DNA from: Haliscomenobacter sp. | GTDB lineage: Bacteria; Bacteroidota; Bacteroidia; Chitinophagales; Saprospiraceae | Length of the DNA: 64,000 nt | Reading direction: 5' to 3' | NCBI RefSeq assembly: GCF_016718685.1 | Contig: NZ_JADKCX010000023.1 | Span: 13,955-77,954, forward strand | Shown: positions 20,070-29,462 of the stretch, piece by piece | Position numbering within the stretch: the stretch's first letter is position 1 | How the letters are laid out: every line of letters starts with the position of its first letter | Program-made: the position numbers and the translations under genes | The notes under the pieces: model-generated | What the model was told of the DNA's origin: nothing | The model's input: only the letters and a program-made list of their open reading frames with translations | Databases searched by the model: none

Positions 20070-21260
20070 CTAACTGGTCAACGCGCTATCGTTAAGTGTT
20101 TTCGGCTTGCGATTGATCCATTGTCTCGCTGGAACTTCTAAAAAACGATACGTCAGAAAGGATACCAGCAAAGTGAGTGCAATAAATACAATACAAATGA
20201 TCCAAGAAGTTAAAGGGTCTGGTTTTACAGGTGCTTCCAGATTGGTGACTTGTGTGTAAATCAAGATGTTGGTGATGAGATAGAGCAGGGGTTGGTGCAC
20301 CAGATAAATTGAAAATGACCAATCGCCCAAGCGTTGCAAAGCCTTATTTGTAAAAATGCGGTCGATTGCCTTACTTCCGTAAGCACCCGAAAGCAATAGA
20401 AAAGGGAAAAAACTGACCGTGATGACATCCGCCATTGCAAAGTGCAGCGAAAGGAAAAGTCCAAGTGTTAAGATCAACATGGTATATCCGTTTCCCAATA
20501 CTTTTTTCCCCCAGTTCATTTCAAATCCACGGTACATCATCATCCCCAGCACGAATCCGAACAAACACCTCAAGAAGCCAAACTGAAAAGCAACATTTAG
20601 GGAATCTTTAGGGTAACCTGCGGGAGGAACAAAAAAGGAGAGTTCCGGAGGAAGCGTTACCAGCGGTACGAAAAAAAACATAATGCTGACATAGCCTGCG
20701 AAACACAGCAATACCACCATTACTCTTCCCAGGGCATTCAATTTCATCAAGGGACGCACCAGGAAAGGAAAAATCATGTAAGCCCACCATTCCGTACTGA
20801 TTGACCAAGAAGCATGCACCCAGGAAAACCAATGGTGAAGATTCATTGAATGAAGCAGGAGCAAGTTGGTCACAATCGAATACCCCGTATTTTCGACTTG
20901 TAAGACGGGATTTTTGGGTATGCCCAGTTGCGCAGAAATGTAGAAAAGAACAATGGTAAACAATAAGGTAGCCAGATGCAAGGGATACACTCTCGCAAAG
21001 CGAGCGATCGTGAATTTTTTAAATGTAGCGCTATTCACAGATTCCTCAAACCATTTTCCGTAAACATGGCACATAATGAACCCACTGAGAATGAAGAAAA
21101 AATCAACCATTAAATACATTCGACTCAATGCCATGGAATCTTTCAATCTGATTAGCACATTAGCTCCGTTACCCAGAAAGAGGTCGACATGGTAGATTAC
21201 AGTCAACAAAGCTGCGATTCCCCTCAACGGGGTTAGGTTGGATAGATATGTTGCGTTCAT
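20070..21260 (-). CDS. Acyltransferase 3 (OafA/YrhL) family membrane protein
   Basis: The start MNATYLSNLTPLRGIAALLTV at 21260 places the catalytic RGIAALLTVIYHVDL segment at the N-terminus, as usual; upstream in-frame codons are not needed. About ten membrane helices follow, with MVDFFFILSGFIMCHVYG and RFARVYPLHL typical of the family. The protein would transfer an acyl group to a sugar of a surface polymer or lipid. It lies 30 bp upstream of the esterase-like gene on the same strand, so the pair could add and remove acyl groups; that link is inference. Confidence 0.92.
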   Translation of the reverse strand: MNATYLSNLTPLRGIAALLTVIYHVDLFLGNGANVLIRLKDSMALSRMYLMVDFFFILSGFIMCHVYGKWFEESVNSATFKKFTIARFARVYPLHLATLLFTIVLFYISAQLGIPKNPVLQVENTGYSIVTNLLLLHSMNLHHWFSWVHASWSISTEWWAYMIFPFLVRPLMKLNALGRVMVVLLCFAGYVSIMFFFVPLVTLPPELSFFVPPAGYPKDSLNVAFQFGFLRCLFGFVLGMMMYRGFEMNWGKKVLGNGYTMLILTLGLFLSLHFAMADVITVSFFPFLLLSGAYGSKAIDRIFTNKALQRLGDWSFSIYLVHQPLLYLITNILIYTQVTNLEAPVKPDPLTSWIICIVFIALTLLVSFLTYRFLEVPARQWINRKPKTLNDSALTS

Positions 21261-21642
21261 AAACTTGGTGTTAAATTTTGAACTAAAGTGAAGTGTATCT
21301 AATCCTTTGCAGGACAGAATCATGTGAATCCTTGGAATGGTATTGAATTGTTGTGCCGGATAATAATTTCGCAGCAGGGCGAAGTACTGGACAAGGTAAG
21401 TAATTGGTTAACATAGGGTTTGTTTGTTACAAAAATAAGTTTTTGATCGACTTAATGCAAACAAACCACCTTTTTTTATTTTTAGATTATTTTACCAAAA
21501 TCGCTAAGAATGATATTAAATTTTATAAAAATGTTCTAATACTGACTTGATTCTTACTTATCGTTACTTTTTCAAAACATTCATCCGAATTTTTAGTTTA
21601 CCTTTAGCAAGTATCGAACAACCTTAACCAAACATCAGCATC
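21261..21642. other. 382-bp divergent intergenic region
   Basis: AT-rich region between the acyltransferase (minus) and the small membrane protein (plus). It holds a candidate -7 element TACCTTTA at 21599-21606 (7 of 8 to TAnnTTTG), about 37 bp before the plus-strand ATG. I see no ORF, tRNA or strong inverted repeat in it. Confidence 0.4.
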
Positions 21643-22071
21643 ATGACGCCACCACTGAGGACCAACGTCCAGTCTTGTGGGTGTAAGCGGCAGGAAAAGC
21701 AGCGCAAACGGCAGCGCATGTCTTTCCTGTTAACGGTTATTGTGGCGATTCTACCCAAGTGTCCTTTCTGTGCTTTTGGTTATTCCAGTGTAGTGGTGAT
21801 GTGTAGTGGAGCAAAAATCCATCAGTATGAAGCCAATAGCACAGGTTACCTCTCCATCGTTTTGGCTGTTGCCGTTTTGATTTCCCTTTTTTGGAATTAC
21901 AAAGGAAGAACAACCTTGATTGCCGCAACGTTGGCCATTTTGGGTATGCTTCCACTAATATATGCGCAAAGATTTTCTGGCAATCCACTGGAGTATTTCG
22001 CAGGCACAGCACTCATACTGTTGGCTGTATTGCTCAATGGGAGGTGGTTCAGGAGATTAAACAAACGCTAA
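21643..22071 (+). CDS. Small Cys-containing membrane protein, unknown function
   Basis: The protein has 142 residues: a short Cys/basic N-terminus (SCGCKRQEKQRKRQRM), a first helix ending in ILPKCPFCAFGYSSVVVMCSG, then two to three more helices. The CPFC motif could be a redox or metal site, vaguely like MerC-type proteins, but I cannot assign it. It is upstream of the cox cluster by 57 bp on the same strand; whether it belongs to it is unclear. Confidence 0.65.
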   Translation: MTPPLRTNVQSCGCKRQEKQRKRQRMSFLLTVIVAILPKCPFCAFGYSSVVVMCSGAKIHQYEANSTGYLSIVLAVAVLISLFWNYKGRTTLIAATLAILGMLPLIYAQRFSGNPLEYFAGTALILLAVLLNGRWFRRLNKR

Positions 22072-22128
22072 AATGTGAACAATAAACGAAACCCCCATTT
22101 GGAGTACATAACCTAAATTCAGACCTAC

Positions 22129-22998
22129 ATGATTCCGCAGGCTTTCAACTACGAAGCGCCCACTACACTTGCAGGAGCCATTGCCTTGTTGCAAAAATAC
22201 GGTTCCGATGCCAAGATCATGTCCGGGGGGCACAGTCTCATTCCCATGATGAAACTGCGCCTGGCAACCCCCGAACATGTGATCGACATCAGTGGCATTA
22301 AAGGCATGGAGTACATCCATGAAGAGGGTGGCTACCTCAAAATCGGTGCACTGACCAAAGAGGTTGCACTGGAAGAATCCAAATTGATCCACAGCAAGTA
22401 CCCGCTCATCACCGACGCCACCAAAATGATCGCCGACCCCTCTGTGCGCAATTTGGCAACGGTGGGGGGAAATCTGGCCCACGGTGATGCCGCCAACGAC
22501 CATCCCGCAGTGATGTTGGCACTTCGTGCAAGTGTGCTGGCTTCCGGCCCGAATGGTGATCGGGAAATTTCCATCGATGACTTCTTCCTGGGCTTTTTTA
22601 CAACCGCATTAGAACCAGATGAAATCCTCACCGAGATCCGCATCCCGATTCCTCCCGCCAGAAGTGGGGGGGCTTACCTGAAAATGGAGCGCAAAGTTGG
22701 GGATTATGCTACTGCTGGAGTTGCCGTGCAATTGAGCCTGGATGCCAGCGGGCGTTGCCATCAAATAGGCATTGCCCTGACCAACGTCAGTGCGGCTTCA
22801 ATGCGTTCAACCCGTGCTGAAGAGGCCCTGCGGGGGCAAACCTTGAGCGATGACTTGATCCAAAAAGCAGCCACCATGGCCGCCCAGGATTGCGACCCCA
22901 ATGCTGATTTGCGGGGATCTGTAGCGTATAAGCGCTCCATTGTCAAAACCCTGGTTACCCGTGCCATCCACAGCGCCGTCGAAAGGGCAGGGGCATAA
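22129..22998 (+). CDS. coxM: Aerobic CO dehydrogenase, medium (FAD) subunit
   Basis: The protein has 289 residues, normal for CoxM. It has the FAD-binding motifs of molybdopterin dehydrogenase medium subunits: KIMSGGHSLIPMMKLRL (AGGHS type) and NLATVGGNLAHGDAANDHP (TIGG type). A C-terminal CO_deh_flav_C domain follows. It passes electrons from the 2Fe-2S subunit to the acceptor chain. It is first in the order M-S-L, which is the arrangement of form I cox operons, and 27 bp before coxS. Confidence 0.93.
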   Translation: MIPQAFNYEAPTTLAGAIALLQKYGSDAKIMSGGHSLIPMMKLRLATPEHVIDISGIKGMEYIHEEGGYLKIGALTKEVALEESKLIHSKYPLITDATKMIADPSVRNLATVGGNLAHGDAANDHPAVMLALRASVLASGPNGDREISIDDFFLGFFTTALEPDEILTEIRIPIPPARSGGAYLKMERKVGDYATAGVAVQLSLDASGRCHQIGIALTNVSAASMRSTRAEEALRGQTLSDDLIQKAATMAAQDCDPNADLRGSVAYKRSIVKTLVTRAIHSAVERAGA

Positions 22999-23025
22999 AT
23001 TCCATCATCGATAACTTTTATTCTA

Positions 23026-23520
23026 ATGGCAAATATTACTGTTCATATCAATGGTGTAGCACAAACGCTGGATGTAGAACCTCGTCTGCTGCTGGTACAC
23101 CTCATTCGTGAAAACCTGAATTTGACCGGGACTCACATCGGATGTGATACTTCCAGTTGTGGCGCTTGTACTGTGCTCATGGACGGGCGTTCGGTCAAAT
23201 CCTGTACTGTTTATGCAGTACAAGCCAATGGCAAAGAAATCATGACCATTGAAGGCTTGGCCCAGGGCGGTCTACATCCTTTGCAAGAAGGGTTTAAAGA
23301 AGAACATGGATTGCAGTGTGGTTTTTGCACACCCGGCATGATCATGCGCTGCGTCGATTTGCTGGAACGCAATCCCAATCCTACGGAAGATGAAATCCGT
23401 TGGGGCATTTCGGGTAATCTCTGCCGCTGTACAGGCTACAACAACATCGTGAAAGCCGTAGAATACGCGGCTAAAAAGATGCAGGGAGCAGAAGTTCCTG
23501 CTGCTGAAACGGTGGCCTAA
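23026..23520 (+). CDS. coxS: Aerobic CO dehydrogenase, small 2x[2Fe-2S] subunit
   Basis: The protein has 164 residues, normal for CoxS. Both cluster motifs are present: the plant-type CDTSSCGACTVLMDGRSVKSC (starts about residue 44) and the C-terminal type CGFCTPGM ... CRCTG. These relay electrons from the molybdenum site to FAD. The gene sits between coxM and coxL with short gaps and an intact frame. Confidence 0.95.
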   Translation: MANITVHINGVAQTLDVEPRLLLVHLIRENLNLTGTHIGCDTSSCGACTVLMDGRSVKSCTVYAVQANGKEIMTIEGLAQGGLHPLQEGFKEEHGLQCGFCTPGMIMRCVDLLERNPNPTEDEIRWGISGNLCRCTGYNNIVKAVEYAAKKMQGAEVPAAETVA

Positions 23521-23565
23521 GTAAGTTGCGCTCCAAGGTTTGTTCATCTTTTAAATCGACAATTC

Positions 23566-25936
23566 ATGTTTTGCAATACATCCAAAGAAATTGGTGGTTT
23601 GGGTCACGGCCTCAAACGTAAGGAGGATGCCCGGTTCATCCAGGGCAAAGGCCATTACGTGGACGACATCAAACTGCCCGGCATGTTGTATATGGACATT
23701 GTACGCAGCCCGTATGCCTACGCCAAAATCCTCAACATCGATGCCTCCAAAGCCCTGGAAATTCCGGGCGTATTGGCAGTCATTACCGGGCGCGACCTGG
23801 AGAAGTACAACCTTCACTGGATGCCGACCTTGATGTCGGATACCCAAATGGTGCTCCCCACAGACACGGTAATGTACTATGCCCAGGAAGTCTGCGCGGT
23901 CATCGCTACCGAACGCTACATTGCTGCCGATGGAGTAGCTGCGGTGGAAGTGGAATATGAGCCGATGAAGCCCATCGTTGACGCCCACAAAGCGCTTGAT
24001 CCGGGGATGCCCATCCTGCGCCCAGATAAGGGTAAAACCGACAACCACATTTGGCACTGGGAAGCCGGTGACCGCGAAGCCACCGATAAACTTTTCGCGA
24101 ATGCCGAAGTCGTGGTCAAAGAGCAGGTCTACATCCCGCGCATTCACGTGGCCTCGATTGAAACCTGTGGTTGTGTCGCCGGATTTTGACCCGATTGAAG
24201 CCCACCTCACCATGTACATGACCACCCAGGCGCCGCACGCGATTCGTACGGTGATTGCCCTGGTAGCTGGACACGTGGGCCTTTCTGAAGAAAAAATTCG
24301 GGTCATTGCCTCCGATATTGGGGGTGGTTTTGGGGGCAAAGTTCCGGTGTATCCCGGCTACGTAATTGCCATTGCAGCTTCGGTGCTCATTGGCAAACCC
24401 GTGAAGTGGATCGAAGACCGAATGGAAAATCTCCAGGCTGATTCTTTTGCCCGCGACTACGACATGACCTGCGAATTGGCCGCCACCAAAGACGGCAAAA
24501 TCCAGGGCTTGCGCATCAAAACCCTGGCTGACCACGGGTATACCGATGCTGCGGCCAACCCGTCCAAATATCCGGCGGGGATGTTTTCCATCTGTACGGG
24601 CTCGTATGACTATGGCGTCGCCTTTACGGAAATGGACGCGGTGTACACCAACAAACCACCCGGCGGCGTAGCTTACCGTTGCTCGTTCCGCGTAACCGAA
24701 GCCGTACACGCCATCGAACGCATGGTGGATCGACTCGCTTTGGAAATTGGAAAGGACTCTGCCCAATTGCGCATGGAAAACTTCATCAAAAAAGAACAAT
24801 TCCCTTATCACTCTCCATTGGGTTGGGAATACGACAGCGGGGATTATGGACCGGCCCTGCAAAAGGCCATGGACATCATTGGTTACGATGAATTGCGGAA
24901 AGAACAAGCGGAAAAACGCAAAAATGGAGAATTGATGGGCATTGGCATTTGCAGCTTTACCGAAGTGGTAGGAGCAGGGCCATCCAAAGACTTCGATATC
25001 CTGGGCATCAAAATGTTTGACTCCGCCGAGATTCGGGTACACCCCACGGGCAAAGCCATTGCACGTTTTGGCACCAAATCTCAAGGACAGGGTCACGAAA
25101 CGACTTACGCGCAAATCATCGCCCAGGAGCTGGGCATTCCCGACGAACACATCCACATCGAAGAAGGGGATACCGATACCGCACCCTACGGCCTGGGTAC
25201 ATACGCCAGCCGCAGTACGCCTACTGCTGGTGCAGCTGCCGCAGTAGCTGCCCGCAAACTTCGGGACAAGGCCCGCAAAATTGCCGCCTACCTCCTCGAA
25301 GTAAGTGAAGAAGACCTGGAATGGGAAGTGGGCAAGTTCTTTGTCAAAGGAGCACCCGAAAAATCAAAAACGATCCAAGAACTCGTTTTTGCGGCCTATA
25401 CCAATCACCCCCAGGGCATGGAAGCGGGCTTTGAAGCCACCCATTATTACGATCCGCCCAACCTGACTTTCCCATTCGGTTCCTACATTTGCGTAGTGGA
25501 CATCGACAAAGAAACCGGAAGCATCAAAATTCGCCGTTTTGTGGCCATCGACGATTGTGGTACCATCATCAATCCGATGATTGTTCAAGGCCAAATCCAC
25601 GGTGGTTTGACCCAGGGACTGGCTCCCGCCATGTTCGAAGAGTTGATCTACGACGAAGACGGCAACATGCTCAATGGTTCATTTATGGACTACCTGGTTC
25701 CTACATCGGTAGAATCTCCAAAATGGGAAACGGGACATACCATCACCCCATGCCCGCACCACCCGATTGGAGCAAAAGGGGTAGGGGAGTCGCCTACTGT
25801 GGGTGCACCACCGGCGATTGCGAATGCCATCATCGACGCATTGTCACACCTGGGCGTTACCCACATCGATATTCCGATTACGCCGCTGAAGGTTTGGAAT
25901 ATTTTGGTGGAGAAAGGAGTGATTGAAGCAGTGTGA
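23566..25936 (+). CDS. coxL: Aerobic CO dehydrogenase, large molybdenum-copper subunit (form I signature); one frameshift
   Basis: About 790 residues from MFCNTSKEIGGLGHG, close to known CoxL. GGGFGGK, AIERMVDRLALE, the active-loop VAYRCSFR (Cys is the copper ligand of the Mo-S-Cu site) and IGAKGVGESPT are all seen. AYxCSFR is the accepted mark of form I, bona fide CO dehydrogenase; form II enzymes have AYRGAGR. The frame breaks once near 24180: one G fewer converts VAGF-stop into a continuous FDPIEAHLTMY. It oxidises CO to CO2 and passes electrons through CoxS and CoxM. A long inverted repeat separates it from coxD. Confidence 0.93.
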
Positions 25937-25941
25937 AGGGA

Positions 25942-26051
25942 GTGACGAATTTTTCGAATGACGAATGACGAATGGGTGCCTTGCTTTTGGGGGATCAACA
26001 TACTCAAAAGCAAGGTGCCCAATTCGTCACTCGTCACTCGTTATTCGTCAT
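25942..26051. repeat. Long inverted repeat IR2 (GAATGAC family) between coxL and coxD
   Basis: The left arm 25942-25988 contains three copies of the 7-nt word GAATGAC-like sequence then GGGTGCCTTGCTTTT; the right arm 26004-26051 is its near complement (AAAAGCAAGGTGCCC, then AATTCGTCACTCGTCACTCG). The loop is about 15 nt. It fills the intergenic space almost completely and ends 16 bp before coxD. Confidence 0.9.
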
Positions 26052-26066
26052 TTGTTAACAACAAGA

Positions 26067-26948
26067 ATGGAAACAACCATTAAAGACATCACGGAGCTCA
26101 TGTCCGGTTTCGACCGCCTGGGCTACGTCATTGAAGAAGAGCTGGCTACAGTGGTATTCCTTTTGCTCAAATTGCGGAAGCCCATTTTGGTAGAAGGCAA
26201 TCCCGGCATTGGCAAAACCGAATTGGCCAACGTGCTTGCCCGCTTGTTGGACACTCAATTGATTCGCCTACAATGTTACGAGGGGTTGGATGTCAATTCA
26301 GCAGTGTATGAATGGAACTACCAGAAACAATTATTGGGCATCAAAATCCAGGAACACAGCAATCTCAATGAAGCGGAGAAAGAGAAGAACATCTTCAGCG
26401 AAGATTACCTCCTGAAGCGTCCTCTCCTGCAATCCATTACGGCCAAAGACAAAGCACCTGTGCTCCTGATCGACGAGATCGACCGCACCGATGAGGAGTT
26501 CGAAGCCTTTTTGCTGGAGCTGTTGTCGGAGTTTCAAATCACCATACCGGAGTTGGGAACCATCAAGGCGCAGCACCTGCCCTACGTGATCCTCACCTCC
26601 AACCGCACCCGCGAATTGAGTGATGCCCTCAAACGCCGCTGTTTGTACCATTGGGTCGATTATCCTTCGCTGGAAAAAGAACTGGCCATTGTGTACAAAC
26701 GTTTCCCGGAGATTGAGCAAAAATTGGCGACACAAATCGTCCATTTCATTCAAGGGCTGCGCCAAAAGAAATTGCAAAAAACGCCGGGTGTGTCGGAGAC
26801 GCTGGATTGGGCTTTGAGCCTGATGACTTTGGGTTATCATACGCTGGATGAGCGGGCTGTGGCCCGTACATACGGGTGTATTTTGAAATCGACGGATGAC
26901 ATTCGGATGTTGCAGGAAGAAGGAATTGAAGCCTTGTTAATTGGCTAA
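26067..26948 (+). CDS. coxD: MoxR-type AAA+ ATPase, CO dehydrogenase maturation
   Basis: The chosen start METTIKDI at 26067 removes an N-terminal extension that is only translated inverted repeat. About 293 residues contain Walker A GNPGIGKTE, Walker B VLLIDEIDRTDEEFEAFLLE, sensor ILTSNRTRELSDALKRRC. CoxD is the ATPase needed to build the sulphide-copper part of the CoxL active site in Afipia/Oligotropha. Pairing with a VWA protein (coxE) just downstream is the standard MoxR-VWA partnership. Confidence 0.92.
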   Translation: METTIKDITELMSGFDRLGYVIEEELATVVFLLLKLRKPILVEGNPGIGKTELANVLARLLDTQLIRLQCYEGLDVNSAVYEWNYQKQLLGIKIQEHSNLNEAEKEKNIFSEDYLLKRPLLQSITAKDKAPVLLIDEIDRTDEEFEAFLLELLSEFQITIPELGTIKAQHLPYVILTSNRTRELSDALKRRCLYHWVDYPSLEKELAIVYKRFPEIEQKLATQIVHFIQGLRQKKLQKTPGVSETLDWALSLMTLGYHTLDERAVARTYGCILKSTDDIRMLQEEGIEALLIG

Positions 26949-26956
26949 CGAAGAGC

Positions 26957-27056
26957 AATGGGAACGCGGACGCGGATTAAGCGGATTTACGCGGATAAAC
27001 TATCCGAAAATAAATCCGCGTAAATCCGCTTAATCCGCGTCATCCGCGTTCCCATT
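26957..27056. repeat. Long inverted repeat IR3 (GCGGATT family) between coxD and coxE
   Basis: Left arm 26957-26996 and right arm 27012-27056 are complementary apart from a 3-nt difference (ACGCGG versus ATGACGCGG). The arm is built from repeats of CGCGGATT, AAGCGGATTT and ACGCGGAT. The loop is about 15 nt. It occupies the gap between coxD and coxE. Confidence 0.92.
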
Positions 27057-27076
27057 TTTATCGCTTATGGATATTT

Positions 27077-28211
27077 ATGGAAATTGATAAGCCTACTTTC
27101 ACCCGTGCCCTCATCGGCTTCGCCCAATTCGCAAGAAGTAAAGGCCTGAATGTAGGCGTGGAGGAAACGTTCGCAGCATTGCGTGCCGTGGATCTGGGCG
27201 TTTTTGCAGACAAAGCAACTTTTTACTACGCCCTCAAAGCGATCTTTTGTTGCAACAAAGATGATCTTCCCCTGTTACGACCGGATTTTTGGCATTTATT
27301 GGGAAACCAAAAATGACGATACCCGCAGAGCATCCCAGCAAAAAATAATCGATCCACAGCATTTGCCCAAACAGCAAAGCGTACTTACGGTGTGGGGATT
27401 TGGCGATGGCCAGCAACACAATCAGGAGGACAGTAAAACGGTAACCGGAGGCAACGCCACCGTGCGCTTGCGCAAAACCGATTTTTCCAAAGTAGCCGAA
27501 ATGGACGCGGGGATTTTGGAAGACATTGCCGAGAAGCTCTGGCGCGAAATGAGCAAAAGGTTGAAAAGCCGCATGAAACGCCGCCAAACCAAAGAAACCA
27601 TCGACTTGCGCCGGACCATCCGCGCCGGTTTGCAGCACGGTGGAGAAGCCATTGAACTGCGTTATCGGGGAAAAAAGCCCAAAAAGATGCGCCTGGTCAT
27701 CCTGCTCGATGTCAGCGGCTCGATGGACAAGTACAGTTTTTTCTTGTTGCGTTTTGTCTGGGCCTTACAATCTTACTTTGAGCAGGTTGAATCTTTTGTC
27801 TTCAGTACGCACCTGCGCTGCATCACCGAAGTACTAAAAACCAAGGGCTTGGAAAAAACGTTACAACTATTGACCCCCCGGGCCGACAACTGGTCGAGTG
27901 GGACCAAAATCGGGGAATGCCTGCGGGATTTTAACGAACATTATGCGCCCAAAATCCTGACCCGCTCCTCAATGGTGATCGTCCTGAGCGACGGATTGGA
28001 TACGGGCGAAAAAGGAGTTTTAGCAACGGAAATCCAAAAAATCCGCCGCAGAACGCGGCGCTTGATTTGGCTCAACCCACTCAAAGGCATGCAAGATTAC
28101 GAACCCAGCGCCCGAGGTATGAGTGAGGCATTGCCTCATGTGGACTATTTTCGCTCCGCCCATAACCTGGAGAGCATACTGGAATTGGAAGATTTGTTGT
28201 GTAGTATTTAA
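27077..28211 (+). CDS. coxE: VWA-domain protein, CO dehydrogenase maturation (CoxE); one frameshift
   Basis: The N-terminus MEIDKPTFTRALIGFAQFAR and the body are in two frames; the break is near 27310, around GNQK/NDDTRRASQQK, in a CCAAAAATG run. Whole length is about 378 residues, right for CoxE. The C-terminal half is a von Willebrand A fold with the MIDAS motif DVSGSMDKYS and LSDGLDTGE. CoxE works with CoxD in maturation of the copper site. The stop codon touches the following inverted repeat. Confidence 0.88.
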
Positions 28212-28313
28212 TTGGTTGATGAACGTTGATAAAGGTTGATGGGGGGTGATGGTAAAACTTAATATCCAGCCCCTCAGTCAACCTTTCTCAACCCCCTCAA
28301 CTTTATCAACCAC
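28211..28313. repeat. Inverted repeat IR4 (GTTGATNAA family) between coxE and coxF
   Basis: Left part GGTTGATGAACGTTGATAAA and right part CTCAACTTTATCAACCAC form an imperfect palindrome of GTTGA-based words with about 10-nt period. It fills the gap between coxE and coxF. It is related in words to IR1, IR5 and IR7 but is the most diverged of the set. Confidence 0.75.
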
Positions 28314-28330
28314 TTGTGATAAAAAAGAAA

Positions 28331-29329
28331 ATGAGCAACGAAATTTATGAAATGGCTACTGACCTGATCCTGCAAGGTGAACCCTTTGCCACCGTAACCG
28401 TGGTGCGCAATGAAGCACCCAGTTCAGGAAAAACCGGGGACAAAGCCATCGTCAATAAAACCGGCGTATTAAAAGGTTGGGTCGGCGGCGGCTGTGTGTA
28501 CTCCATTGTACTCAAGGAAGTCACCGAAGCCCTGGAAGATGGCAAACCCCGTCTCGTGCGGGTGAGCCCCACCCCAAGTAGTGCACCCAGCCGTGGCGTC
28601 AAAGAATACAAAATGACCTGCTACAGTGGGGGAGAGGTGGACTTGTACATCGAGCCCGTGATGCCCAAACCCCATTTGGTCATCATCGGCAAATCGATCA
28701 TTGGCCGGGCCTTGATGAAGGCGGCCAAAGCCATCGATTTCCGCCTGACGGTGATCAATGAAGAATCCAATCAGGAGGTGTTCCCCGAGGCGGACCACCA
28801 TCAGACTGCATTTAACCTGGAGGGCATCAGCTTCAACAAACACACCTTCATTGTGGTGGCTACCCAGGGTGACAACGACGAAAGAGGATTACAAACCGCA
28901 CTGGGCGTGAAATGCCGCTATGTGGGTTTCATTGCCAGCCGCAAAAAACGGGATGGGGTGTTTGCCAACCTGCTCAAGCTGGGGCTCAGCCAGGAACAAC
29001 TGGATGAAGTACACGCCCCTGCCGGAATCGACATCAATGGCAAAACCCCACAAGAGGTCGCCATCAGCATCCTGGCCGAGATCATTCAGGAATACCGCAG
29101 CAAAGAGGTCGCCTTCGAATCCTTCTCGGTACCCGTTTCTACAATTGGACAGTCGCACAGCGACGTTCAATCCGGAAAACCTCAAATCATCACCAACCCC
29201 GTTTGTGGCATGCCCATTTCACTGGGGATGGCCAAATACATCATTGAACAAAATGGCGAGCCCATTTATTTTTGTTGCGATGGCTGCAAGATTAAATTTG
29301 ATGCCGAGCCAGAAAAATACCTTTTTTAG
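28331..29329 (+). CDS. coxF: XdhC/CoxF-type maturation protein fused to a C-terminal YHS domain
   Basis: Start MSNEIYEMATDLIL at 28331. Residues about 1-85 are the XdhC_CoxI domain (ATVTVVRNEAPSSGKTGDKA, GWVGGGCVYSIV); about 115-270 the Rossmann XdhC_C domain (HLVIIGKSIIGRALMKAAK, RYVGFIASRKKRDGV, GIDINGKTPQEVAISI). The last 45 residues are a YHS domain (NPVCGMPISLGMAKYII ... FCCDGCKIKF). XdhC-like proteins bind and sulphurate the molybdenum cofactor. YHS domains occur in metal-handling proteins, often with copper, so a role at the Mo-S-Cu site is plausible but inferred. Confidence 0.85.
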   Translation: MSNEIYEMATDLILQGEPFATVTVVRNEAPSSGKTGDKAIVNKTGVLKGWVGGGCVYSIVLKEVTEALEDGKPRLVRVSPTPSSAPSRGVKEYKMTCYSGGEVDLYIEPVMPKPHLVIIGKSIIGRALMKAAKAIDFRLTVINEESNQEVFPEADHHQTAFNLEGISFNKHTFIVVATQGDNDERGLQTALGVKCRYVGFIASRKKRDGVFANLLKLGLSQEQLDEVHAPAGIDINGKTPQEVAISILAEIIQEYRSKEVAFESFSVPVSTIGQSHSDVQSGKPQIITNPVCGMPISLGMAKYIIEQNGEPIYFCCDGCKIKFDAEPEKYLF

Positions 29330-29443
29330 TTGAAGAGTTGAAAGGTTGAAGAGCAGTTTGTAAGGATGAAGGACAAGCTTTCTTATGAACTCATAAACTT
29401 TAAACTTCTCTTCAACCTTTCAACTCTTCAACCTTTCAACTTC
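29330..29443. repeat. Long inverted repeat IR5 (GTTGAAGAG family) between coxF and coxG
   Basis: It starts at the base after the coxF stop codon. Left arm 29330-29353 (TTGAAGAGTTGAAAGGTTGA...) pairs with the right arm 29405-29443 (CTTCTCTTCAACCTTTCAAC...), which has more word copies than the left. The loop is about 50 nt. It has the same 9-nt word as IR7 at 41.6 kb. Confidence 0.88.
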
Positions 29444-29462
29444 TTTCAAAACAACGTACAGC

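Noticed and set aside
24170..24200. Programmed ribosomal frameshift in coxL
   Set aside because: No slippery heptamer with a downstream structure; the same kind of break occurs in many unrelated genes of the window.
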